Translations under genes and position numbers: made by a program
Shown: positions 23,170 through 34,300 of the stretch, piece after piece
Layout: each line of letters begins with the position of its first letter
How positions within the stretch are numbered: the first letter of the stretch is position 1
Assembly: GCA_936432065.2 (NCBI GenBank)
Contig: OW386290.2
Span: forward strand, 131,486,677 to 131,550,676
Direction: 5' to 3'
Length of the DNA: 64,000 nt
Origin: Rutpela maculata
Lineage: Eukaryota > Arthropoda > Insecta > Coleoptera > Cerambycidae
Notes under the pieces: model-generated
Seen by the model: only the letters and a program-made list of their open reading frames with translations
Told to the model about the DNA's origin: nothing
Database searches by the model: none

Positions 23170-25100
23170 GGGTATTGAACTCTTGTTAATAATTGATTAT
23201 ATATTCTTTTATATGATTCACATTCTTTATCATAGGTCGTGTGCAGCAGCATGTTTGCAATTTATACATTCATTATTTGTGGATTTACAATCTTTCGATA
23301 TACGTTCACCTGTGCATTTTGGACAAATTACTTTGGGACTATTCTGCCGTCATAAGGAGAATAGCCGCATATGTAAATTGTCGGTTGTTGAGGAAAGTAA
23401 CAAACCCGTTTGTACTTTTCTCAAATAGTAAATATTAATTCAGAAAATCAATTTCAATGGATATTAAGTACTTTAAATATTCAAATTCTATTGGTTTTTA
23501 ACTGCAGAACTAGGTTAAATGCTCATGTATTATTAGAATCTCATTTATAACAAATATGTAGATGCAGCTTTTCACCTTATGATGGCAGTATTGCATTTAT
23601 TTGCCATACGGCCAAATTTCCAACACTTAAAACATTGTATAATATTTACATAATTTATAAAACGACATTTTTTCCATCCTATATGTACTATCCCATCTTG
23701 ATTTAATTGACCATACGTTTCTGGGTCAATCTCAACAACTACATTACAACTTCTTTTATCACGTGTTTCATACTTATAAACTACTCTGACTATTTTCTTT
23801 TCTTCTGGAGTTTTTATACTGTTTTAGAACACAAATTTTTCTATGAAAATCTGATCATCTTCCAAGTCTTTAGGATTAATTCTCAATATTTTTATTTTAG
23901 GATTCTTTTTTTCAATCATAGTTACATCATATTCCATTTCTAGTTGCTTTTTTACATTCTCACTTAAGTTTTCAAGTGATTTTTCATCGGTACAACATAT
24001 ATTGCTACTCCGCCTTCTCGTACATGTTTTATTCTTGAAATACTTGCACCAACAGTCTACAGGATTTATTTGCTCTTGTATGGTTTCACGTGTTGCTGTG
24101 CTTTTTTGTGTAGTATCTTTTGGTTTTACTAAAACAACAGATTCTTTATTCCCTTTAACTATTTGACTGTATATATTAGTTGATTTTAAACCTGTATTAC
24201 TAATTTTTTTTTCTTAGCTCTGCTAACATCTGTTCTAAATTATTTTCTCAATTATTGTATGGAGCAATGTAAAAGTATTACTTTTCATGCAATCAGGGCA
24301 ACAAAATTTCAACACTCTTCCTTCTTTTAATTCAAGACATTTTACCAGGGGCGGTTGGTGAAATTTCAACAATTTTTTTCTTGTCTGTGGCGCATGGGAC
24401 CCATACGAAATATGGGAAATAACATCTAGAGAAGCACTCCTCTAACGACACCTAAAAAATTTTTAAAAAGCAGTTTGCGAAAAATTTTTTCAAAATTCGA
24501 TTGACCCCCCTAGGTCTAGGGACTCCTGTTTAAAATTAATTTTTTTTGTCATATACATTTTACTTTTCATAAAAATACAACAGGTTTTGAAGTTTATGAA
24601 AATATTTCCATTACTAACTGAGATACAACGAATTGAAATTTTATCATTTGTTAAATTGTAAATTACAAAATTTCAGTTCATTGTGTTTCAGTTAATAATG
24701 AAAATATTTTCATAAACTTCAAAACCTGTTGTTGTATTTTTATGAAAAGTAAAATGTATATGACAAAAAAAATTAATTTTAAACAGGAGTCCCTAGGCCT
24801 AGGGGGGTCAATCGAATTTTGAAAAAATGTTTAGCAAACTGCTTTTTCAAAATTTTTTAGGGGTCGTTAGAGGAGTGCTTCTCTAGATGTTATTTCCCAT
24901 ATTTCGTATGGGTCCCATGCGCCACAGACGAGAAAAAAATTGTTGAAATTTCACCAGCCGCCCCTGCATTTTACTTCAGAAGCTGTTAATTTACCACAAG
25001 GTTTGCATATAAGATTGTTGCATTCATCACAGTTATATATCCCATGGAACAATTTAAAAGTCATTTGGACTTGAGGAGGTTTTAAGAAAGACTTGTTTAG
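23170..25100 (-). pseudogene. LINE ORF1 (gag-like) with PHD-like and CCHC fingers
   Basis: Read on the - strand. Near 25030-24975 and 24337-24280 is a Cys-rich block, CDECNNLICKPCGKL..FCCPDCMK, with PHD-finger-like spacing. Next comes a charged linker (SVVLVKPKDTTQ), then CNVVVEIDPETYGQL and GWKKCRFINYVNIIQC. Two zinc-knuckle-like motifs follow, CFKCWKFGRMANKC (normal His replaced) and CPKCTGERISKDC..CINCK. This domain order is known from insect non-LTR ORF1 proteins that bind the element's RNA. It has several stops and frameshifts, and a hAT MITE splits the PHD block. Confidence 0.7.
24346..24966. mobile_element. hAT MITE, 621 bp palindrome
   Basis: TIRs CAGGGGCGGYTGGTGAAATTT are followed by arms pairing almost to the centre. 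Perfect 8-bp target duplication CATTTTAC at 24338-24345 and 24967-24974. It splits the LINE ORF1 between the codons for Lys-Cys, and the frame resumes after removal. A second copy is at 53469-55589. Confidence 0.95.
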
Positions 25101-26957
25101 GAAATAGTGCTTTAATAATGTTGTAGTTAAGGCCTTTTGGGCTTCAAATATATTTGCTCTTATATGGTAAGTTTTAAAGCATTCTGTAAGACCGAATAAT
25201 AAAGCTAATTTGCTTCTAGGATAATATGTATTTGTAATGGGTTTATCATACCTACATAAAACTCTCCATAAAGCAAATTAATTTTATTAACGTCTTAAAT
25301 TCCATTTAGATTTAAAGAGGCTTTAAATTATTCTTTATGGTTTTAAGATATTTGCAATAAATGCATTTTAAATCCTTTTTAAAACTAGACATTTTCAATG
25401 CCTATTAGTACTTATTAAAGGCCATTACAAAACTAGACTCTTAAAACATCCTTGACAAATGTTGTGAAGAAACCATTATGAAGAAAAAAAGGCCTCTATA
25501 AATCTAAAAGGTAAATTTTAATTCCATAAAACCCTTTCTAAAACCTCAATAAAACATTATAAAAATAAACAGTATATGTCTGCCTGAAGTATAAAATTAT
25601 TTTGAGGTTAAGTTTTAAGTTTTTTGTATCAAATGTCAATGCGGTTCGTCTTGGAGGCGGATCTTTTAAACCCCAAACATTTTATTACAGCTTTTATCAA
25701 GTTCATGTGTTCTTCGCCAAGTGCATTTGCATTTATGTAAGGAAGGGATTATTTGTGATAGTATGCAAAAAGACTAAAAGGACTTCATTTAGAGTAAATG
25801 TTTTAGGTCATTACCATTATTAGAATATATAGTTTAATGAGAGGGCTGTAAAATGACAATTAGGTTTTTAGTTGGCCGGCCATGTTTTTCTTATATAAAA
25901 ATATTCAAGGTCAATCTCACAATTATAATTATCACTTTTTCTTTAGCAAATTAAGGTAGAATTACAAGAAACGACTGAAAATTACCGTGGGAACCAAGAC
26001 GCAGCATACTTTTTTAAATTTGCTGATTACGCGTCTATGCAAATTTTGTATGAATATTAAAATCATTATTATTTTTGTTTTTTGGGCCTTTCTTTTGTAG
26101 TTTTAACATTAAACTGCCGTTGGTTTTAATTATTTTGTCATACCTGATGTCTTTTTATTACCTTTTAAATCGGCCTTAGAGAGGTTATAGTGCCACTCTA
26201 CGCTTTATAAATTTCAAATTTCATTTTATCTTCAATAAGTCTGATGGTGTGTTTGCTTAAATCAGTTTAGAAAAAATAAATGCAATAATAAAATTATTTG
26301 GATTCCTTCGTGGACATTCTTATAGCTTCTCAGTTCTAATATGGACTTATAAGAGTTTTAAAAACCAGTTTTAAGGTAGCCTCCTAGGTGTTTTCTAAAA
26401 ATGCAGGAAGCTAATAAAAAAGCTTCCCACACCTTTAAAATAGGTTTTAAAACGTCCCGAACAAGGTGTTCAAGAGCGGCACTATGCCTCACTAAGGAGT
26501 TTTATGATGGAATTTAAAAAGTCCTTAACAACCTTCATAAGTCTACAAGTCGCTTTATGATGGTATTACGGATACTGTTACAGCAAAATAGATTTTTCAA
26601 GGCATTTTATAAATAGTTTTATAGCACCCTTGTATATATTTAAGAAACCAAAATTGTTCCTTGGGATCTCTCCGTTTTTTCTCTTTACATATATTACATT
26701 CCATGTTTCGTATTTTTTTTTTATTCTTGTTTAAACCCATAAATGATATTTCTTTCTAGTTTAGCACTGCTAAAGTCTTTTATTTGTAACACAACTTTTT
26801 TCTAATTTTTTATCACTTTTTTAAAAGGTTTTTTTGCATTGAGACTTGTTTGTTGTTTTAATATATTTTAATAATTAAAAATTTTATGTATCTGAACACT
26901 ATTGTTTATGAAATCTTCACTATTTTTAAGCCTGTACCTTTAGCCTTCGGATTGGTA
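25101..26957. other. intergenic, no recognised feature
   Basis: AT-rich with no convincing gene. From 25260 to 26650 short words such as TTTTAAA, CCTTTAAA and TTTATGATGG recur on both strands at irregular spacing. This might be a decayed foldback element; I cannot set borders. Confidence 0.35.
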
Positions 26958-27410
26958 TCAAACATCACCATTAAATTCAAGTATTTCCACTGTAGAAACG
27001 TTCTTAAAAATCACTGTACTGATCTGTACTAACTCTGTACAAAAGATACGTAATAAACTCCTTTGAATGAACTGATCCTGGTAATTCTTGCCAGTACTGG
27101 AGGATTTTCCTCTCAGTCCAGGCCAAGATGGTTGTTTTCGCAGTGCTTGCCAACATGTCAAGCACTGGTTCTAGTATGATAAATATCGACACCGCACCTT
27201 CCCTGGCTAAGGAATCGGCTATTTCATTGCCCTCCATGCTTTACAAGCTGCTTGGCTGTCTGTAAAGATTTTTATTGATCTGCTTCTAGGATGCATCTGT
27301 TCAAGCCTCCTTGTACACAGTTCAATGGCGTGACTTTCCGCCTGAAAGAGAGTCGCATTGTTACCCAGGTTCGAAGTTATTCTTATCTTGGGTTGCTAAG
27401 GGGGCAGGTA
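26958..27410 (-). pseudogene. LINE ORF2 RNase H domain fragment
   Basis: The - strand reads NNATLFQAESHAIELC (catalytic Glu in QAE), then KIFTDSQAA (catalytic Asp) and, after a deletion, GNEIADSLAREGA (last catalytic Asp). These are the ordered RNase HI motifs of I/R1/Jockey-like non-LTR elements. About 50 residues between the last two motifs are missing, and the frames differ, so it is dead. Confidence 0.8.
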
Positions 27411-27980
27411 TTTACCTGATCTATTAAAGAACGTCCAACTAAATTAAATTTCTTAAATTTAGCTCAGTTCACTGGTAGAAAGAAAGTGAAACCTGGTACC
27501 CGTTTATAAAAATAAATACCCAATGCATTGGCAGAAAGAAAGCAACTAATGTTAAAAACATAGTGTGATAATCTTGTTGCGCATAAGTACTTCTTTTGTG
27601 TTTTTAAATTTATAAAAACCTTTAAAAAAAATTGCATTTACTACCAGGGAACCCGGCCGGATTCTGTGTTGTGATCCAGCAAAATCGGGTTTCCTCTAAA
27701 ACGGGCCGGGTACCTGGCATACCGGGTATCCGGTGCATCCCTACTTTGCACGGCCCCGCCGAAGACATGTCATCATTGTATGACTATACGGATTAAAAAA
27801 ATTGCAAAATCAATTTTCATCGAATGGGTACATCCTTCCAACTTTACTAGTCCGATTTGGCATCCGGTCGGATTAAAAAAATACAAAAGTATAAAACTGT
27901 AAAAACCTGAAAGGTTAAACTCTCTATCAACATGAAAACAAAAAATGACTTCGACGTACACCAAAAGTATGCTTTTAAAA
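27411..27980. other. NOC4L 3' flank
   Basis: Holds the NOC4L 3' UTR, but no clear canonical poly(A) signal is visible on the - strand close to the stop. 27640-27745 is rich in CCGGG and CCGG words and ends CCGGTGCATCCCTA, similar in style to 63044-63160. Confidence 0.4.
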
Positions 27981-28329
27981 TTACAAATTCCAATACTGCA
28001 TAATGCGGTCATCCTTGACTGCAGCACTGGGCGTTGCAAACTGTAAGACTATTAGTTTACTGAATTTTTTTATTTCTTTGTCGAAGATATCATCGCCGGT
28101 GTTATCTAAAATTTTGCTAAGGTCCCACTCTATGCTTGGCAGGGGATTGTTTATGAACCTAGCTGCGGTAGCAACGCTGGGCAGGACGTGATGTTGTAAC
28201 GTTTGCAGCTCCCACAGAGAACTGTTGATGGCGTTGGATTTGATAGGATCTCTCTCTTCCATGATGTAAGGGTCGGTACTGGCCGTGCTACAATCTGGAT
28301 TGTTCAGAAGGCATTTCAAACCAGGATGC
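27981..28329 (-). CDS. NOC4L: NOC4L exon 4, C-terminus
   Basis: Acceptor (T)n-AG. Completes the split Arg codon, then HPGLKCLLN, DPYIMEERDPIKSNAINSSL, WELQTLQHHV and FDKEIKK, all typical of Noc4. Stop TAA at 27981-27983. Confidence 0.95.
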
Positions 28330-31300
28330 CTAAAAAAAAAAGTTGGTAAAATCATCATTCTATCACTGTTACTATGGTCTATTTTTTAATTAGAAGGAGC
28401 TTTTCAAAGTCACATCTGCGAGTGGCTAGGATTGTGCCGATTTTACTCTATGCTAAAGCATATACTTTGACAAATAAGCTGTGCTACTTTTAATGAAGGT
28501 TCTTAATATATTTTTTTCTGTTTCTTGTTGGGATCCTCTGCCATACATCAAAAAAAGTGTACATAAAAAACCATTGCCCAAGGAATCACTAATTCCACAT
28601 CCAGATTTTCTATCCAAGTCACTCACAACGAAAAAATTTTGGAAATAATTGTTTATGGAACTTTAATAATATAATATTTGAAATCCTCTACCCCAAAAAC
28701 TCATAAAACGATACCCCACATCGGTAGTGGGGTGGGGGTGGTAATGGGGGTGGCTAATGCCAAAATTTTTTTTGAGACCTTAGGTTCTCTTGTATATACT
28801 AAATACCAATTTTATGGACTCTTACCTGCTTGATTTATCTATTTACCCTAAATTTACCCCAATTTACCCCCCAACCCTTCGACGGAACAAGATGAAAATA
28901 TAATCTAGTTCTAGATCTCGTTAAAGTACATATATGTACCAAATTTCAAGTCAATATCTCAAACGGTTCCAGAGTAAACTTGCGGACAAAAAAAGTTACA
29001 GAGACCGACAGACAAACCGACAGACAGAAATTTTCTTTTCGCTCAAACTTAAAATCTCGACGTTTCATGACATTCTATGCCTATTTGAACAATAAAAGTT
29101 TTTAAAAAATCTTTTGTCGTTACTATACTTCCACTGGATGTGGAAGTAATTACAGCCTGATTACATTAGAATTCATGGAATTTTACTGATAGAATAATGC
29201 AAGAAGAAATCGCTACAAACAAATACATGTAAAAAAACCGCTGCCCAAGGAATCACTACTTCCACATCCAGATTCTCTATCCAAGTCACTCACAACGAAA
29301 AAAGTTTGTATGTGAAAATAATTGTTTAAAACGATACCCCACATCGGTAGTGGGGTGGGGGTGGTGATAGGGGGTGGATGAAGTAAAAAAATATTTTGTG
29401 GTTTCTGGTTCCTGTACATAACACTAAATCACAATTTTTTTTCATCCCCTTTAATAAGGAGGTGGGGGTGGTAATGGGGGTAACTAATGCCAAAAATTTT
29501 TTTGAGACCTTAGCTTCTCTTGTATATACTAAATACCAATTTCATGGACTCTTACCTGCTTGATTTACCCATTTACCCCAAATTTACCCCAATTTACCCC
29601 CCATCTTTCGACGGAACAAGATGAAAATATAATCTGGTTCTAGATCTCGTTAAAGTACATATGTGTACCAAATTTCAAGTCAATATCTTAAACGGTTCCA
29701 GAGTAAACGTGCGCACAAAAAAAAGTTAAAGACAGACAGACCGACAGACAGAATTTTTTTTTTCGCTCAAACTTAAAATCTCGACGTTTCATGACATTTT
29801 AAGCCTATTTGGACAATAAAAATTTTTAAAAAATTTTTTGTCGTTACTATACTTCCACTGGACGTGGAAGTAATACATGCCACATGGAAACATACATAAC
29901 TTTCGAATGTGATTTTATGCCCACTGTCTGTTAAATTACAATGTAATTATCCACACTGAGTGCAAAAAAGGATGCCAGATTTGGGCCCAATGCGCCCACT
30001 TTAGAAAAGTGTACTACTATCTTAAGTTTTTTGGCATGCTGATGACAAATATGACCTTCAATTTGCCGAAAATTGAGCGGTTTCAGAGATGTAGAGACAA
30101 AACGATTCAGAAACACTTTATGCATTACAAGTGGAATGTCACCTGTAGACAACAAATACCCAGATGATGCAAAACTTGATACAAGACGTATAGTGAAAAA
30201 AGCTGGGGTACCCACTAGAGCATTATTAACTGATATTTAACATCTTGACACATACAGTGTAACTATCTAAGAAAAAAGCATTTTTTTGAAATACTTGAAA
30301 AATTCATGATAAGACCAAAACTACCCCTAAACGCAAAATTTTCGATTTTTCGTTGTCAGGCATGCGAGGACTTGTTGGATCAGTTTTTTTTTTGAGGAAA
30401 TTCAATATTTCTCGTAAAATTTCGCAACCAGACATTCTAACGACCCATGGGGGTTGAAACCACCCCCTCCCTCAATACCGAAACATGCAAGAAACATCCA
30501 AACGTGTTGAAAATTGTTTTCCACACGTTTTCATGGGCGAGGAACACGATGCTGATATTATTTAGCCTCCTACCCCCAAATGCATAAAACCACTGTTTTT
30601 TCCCATTTTTCGTTATCAGACATGCGAGGACTTGTTGGATCGGTTTTTTTTTAAAAAAACTCAATATGTCCTGTAAAATTTTGCAACCAGACATTCTAAC
30701 AACCCCAGGGGGGTTGAAACCACCCCCTCCCTGAAATGTTCCTTTTAGAGAATGTTTTGAAGGGTAATGAACATGATCGTGGCACCACTTTCTCTCTTAG
30801 TCCTCAAGAACTACCCTTGCATGCCCAAAATCATCGGTTTCTCTTAGTTGACAAGAGGAAAAACATCTCTATTATTGATTTTACGACGAAAAGTTATTCT
30901 TTATAAAAAATTCTGCTTGTCGAAAAAATGAATTTACCATATAAAAATCTTAGATCAGATGTACCGGGCGTTTATAAATTAAGAAAACATCAAAATGCCT
31001 CAAGAGAGAAGTACCTTCATTTATTATTTTGGACAAAATGTTTATAAAACAAAGTTGTTTATAATCCAAAATAAAGCCTAAATACAAATTATGAAGTCTG
31101 TATTTTGACTTTTATGTTTTTATTGTGTTTATCTTTTTACGTTGAATTTATTAATATGAATAAGAATTCAAATTAAGAAAAAGAGTGTGCTGTCGATAAT
31201 ATTGAACTGACAAACGGCATTGTCACATTGTGTAGAATATTACTATCTTACATCTGCATCTATTACACTCAATTTATAAACTTGACGTTACCGTTCCCTT

Positions 31301-34300
31301 TCGACGATGAAACATAAAAAACAATTGAGGACGTGCACGTGACGTCACAAATAACCTGAAAAATATATATTTCTTAAAATTTTCAAATATTTCGTAGCTA
31401 TTGTTAAAATGTCTGCCTGATTCCCGTACTTTAAAATAAAATCTAGTTCAATGTAATGTTTATATTTTAAATAGTTTGTTCCAATAAAATAAGACACTTT
31501 TTGTAGGTTGGAAATCTAACCTATAATTAACTATTTTTATTAATCAACAGCTTTGAAAAAAATTTTGCGTGTATTTTTAAATATTCGTTTGGAGCCAGTA
31601 TTGCCCTAAGCTAAAATTTGCCGAAAATTGAGCGGTTTCAGAGATGTAGAGACAAAACGATTCAGAAACACTTTATGCATTACAAGGGAAAAGTGACTCC
31701 CTCAAGCGGAATGTCACCTGTAGACAACAAATACCCAGATGATGCAAAACTTGATACAAGACGTATAGTGAAAAAAGCTGGGGTACCCACTAGAGCATTA
31801 TTAACTGATATTTAACATCTTGACACATACAGTGTAACCATCTAAGAAAAAAGCACTTTTTTGAAATACTTGAAAAATTCATGATAAGGCCAAAACTGAA
31901 CTACCCCCAAACGCAAAATTTTTCGTTGTCAGGCATGCAAGGACTTGTTGGATCGGTTTTTTTTTGAGGAAACTCGATATTTCTCGTAAAATTTCTCAAC
32001 CAGACATTCTAACGACCCACGGGGGTTGAAACCACCCCCTCCCTCAATACCGAAACATGCAAGAAACATCCAAACGTGTTGAAAATTGTTTTCCACACGT
32101 TTTCATGAGCGAGGAACACGATGCTGATGTTATTTAGCCTCCTACCCCCAAATGCATAAAACCACTGTTTTTTCCCATTTTTCGTTATCAGACATGCGAG
32201 GACTTGTTGAATCAGTTTAAAAAAAAAAAAATTCAATATGTCCTGAAAAATTTTGCAACCAGACATTCTAACAACCCCAGGGGGGTTGAAACCACCCCCT
32301 TCCTGAAATATTCCTTTTAGAGAATGTTTTGAAGGGTAAAGAACATGATCGTGGCACCACTTTCTCTCTTAGTCCTCAAGAACTTGCATGCACAAAATCA
32401 TCGGTTTCTCTTACAGTGAGATCACAAGCGCTCATTGGATCAGGTTTTTTACGGAGATAATTTTTTTATTACTTAAGAGGAGTGTGATAGGACGGGTTAT
32501 GCGCATGTATACAGTGTGTCCCCGGATGGAGTTGACAAGAGGAAAAACATCTCTATTATTGATTTTACGAAGAAAAGTCATTCTTTATAAAAAATTCTGC
32601 TTGTCGAAGAAATGAATTTACCATGTAAAAATTTTAGATCAGATATACCGGTTGTTAATAAATTAAGAAAACATCAAAATGCCTCAAGAGAGAAGTACCT
32701 TCATTTATTATTTTGGACAAAATGATTATAAAACAAAGTTGTTTATAATCCAAAATAAAGCCTAAATACAAATTATGAAGTCTGTATTTTGACTTTTATG
32801 TTTTTATTGTGTTTATCTTTTTACGTTGAATTTATTAATATGAATAAGAATTCAAATTAAGAAACAGAGTGTGCTGTCGATAATATTGAACTGACAAACG
32901 TCATTGTCACATTGTGTAGAATATCTTACATCTGCATTTATTACACTCAATTTATAAACTTGACGTTACCGTTCCCGTTCGACAATGAAACATAAAAAAC
33001 AATTGAGGACGTGCACGTGACGTCACAAATAACCTGAAAAATATATATTTCTTAAAATTTTCAAATATTTCGTAGCTATTGTTAAAATGTCTGCCTGATT
33101 CCCGTACTTTAAAATAAAATCTAGTTCAACGTAATGTTTATAAAGTTTTAAATAGTTTGTTCCAATAAAATAAGACACTTTTTGTAGGTTGGAAATCTAA
33201 CCTATAATTAGCTATTTTTATTAATCAACAGCTTTGAAAAAAATTTTGCGTGTATTTTTAAATATTCGTTTGGAGCCAGTATTGCCCTAAGCTAAAATTG
33301 CGGATACAAATATTAAAGATGAAAATAAACTTAAGATGAACAAATTTCATGTTTTTAACGTTACCGTTGCGGGATCTCCAATGAAATTGAAGCGTTTTGT
33401 CACGTGAATGAGTGTTAAAGTTTAATTCAATTCCATGTCAACTATATTGTCCTAAGTGCTTTAGAGTAAATCCGAATATATCTACATAGTACATGCAAAT
33501 TAGATTAAAAAACACTGACTAGGAGAAATAATTTATAAAGTAATAATATTTTTGAGATGCGTACTCCAGAAATATCTATTTTTCTATATCGGATATCTAC
33601 CCAAAAAGTTCTCCCCCAATTTAGGGGACTCTTTTTCTGCAAAAAACCACCTCTAACGGGGACTTGAAGCTGGTTTTTCACTATTATGTTGTAAACCATT
33701 CATTGGAAGAGAAAAAAAGTATAGAAAATAAAAAAAATGTCGTTAAATTCTGCATAAAAAATTTTCTATTAATCTTGTAGCTTATCCTCACCTATTTCAC
33801 ACTAACAGCATCCGAACAGAGAATAGTTTGGAGTGCACAGGTAAAAATCAATCCTATTCGAAGTTTCACATGTATGATATTTTCAGTAAATAAAAAAAAT
33901 AAATAAAAATTTTTTAAAGAAAATTCATTCCATTTTTCTTGTTAAAGTAACCTATTTTAAGATATTCGCTATGAAACTTCGAATAGGAACTTTTTTGCTA
34001 AACTCAAAATGGCGGCTCCAATATGGCGGCCAATCTATATGTATGGAAGGCTATACCCATATTAAAATAAAGACGCTACTAATATGGTAAGAGATATCAA
34101 AACATTGTAGAGAAGAAAGTTATTGTAGAGAATTAAATTTTCTACAAAAAATTCAGTTTTCAACTTTTATAGTATAAGCACAGGAAGTGTGCAAAGTGCG
34201 GCGTCGTGCTGATTTATCGCGTTTAAACACATATATTAACAATAAAATATACATAAGTCGCTACTCACTTTTTTATGTGAAATTTTATTCTCCACAACTT

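Noticed and set aside
25260..26650. Recurring TTTTAAA/CCTTTAAA words, considered as an array
   Set aside because: Spacing is irregular and expected in AT-rich DNA; no unit or border could be defined.
27004..27237. GNEIADSLAREG frame considered as a cellular RNase H1
   Set aside because: Motif flanks and the downstream WTERKILQYWQEL match LINE-encoded RNase H, and the domain is internally deleted.
28570..29872. Two element B copies 90 bp apart, considered as a CRISPR-like or satellite array
   Set aside because: Only two long copies here with others dispersed; this is a transposable element, and the genome is eukaryotic.
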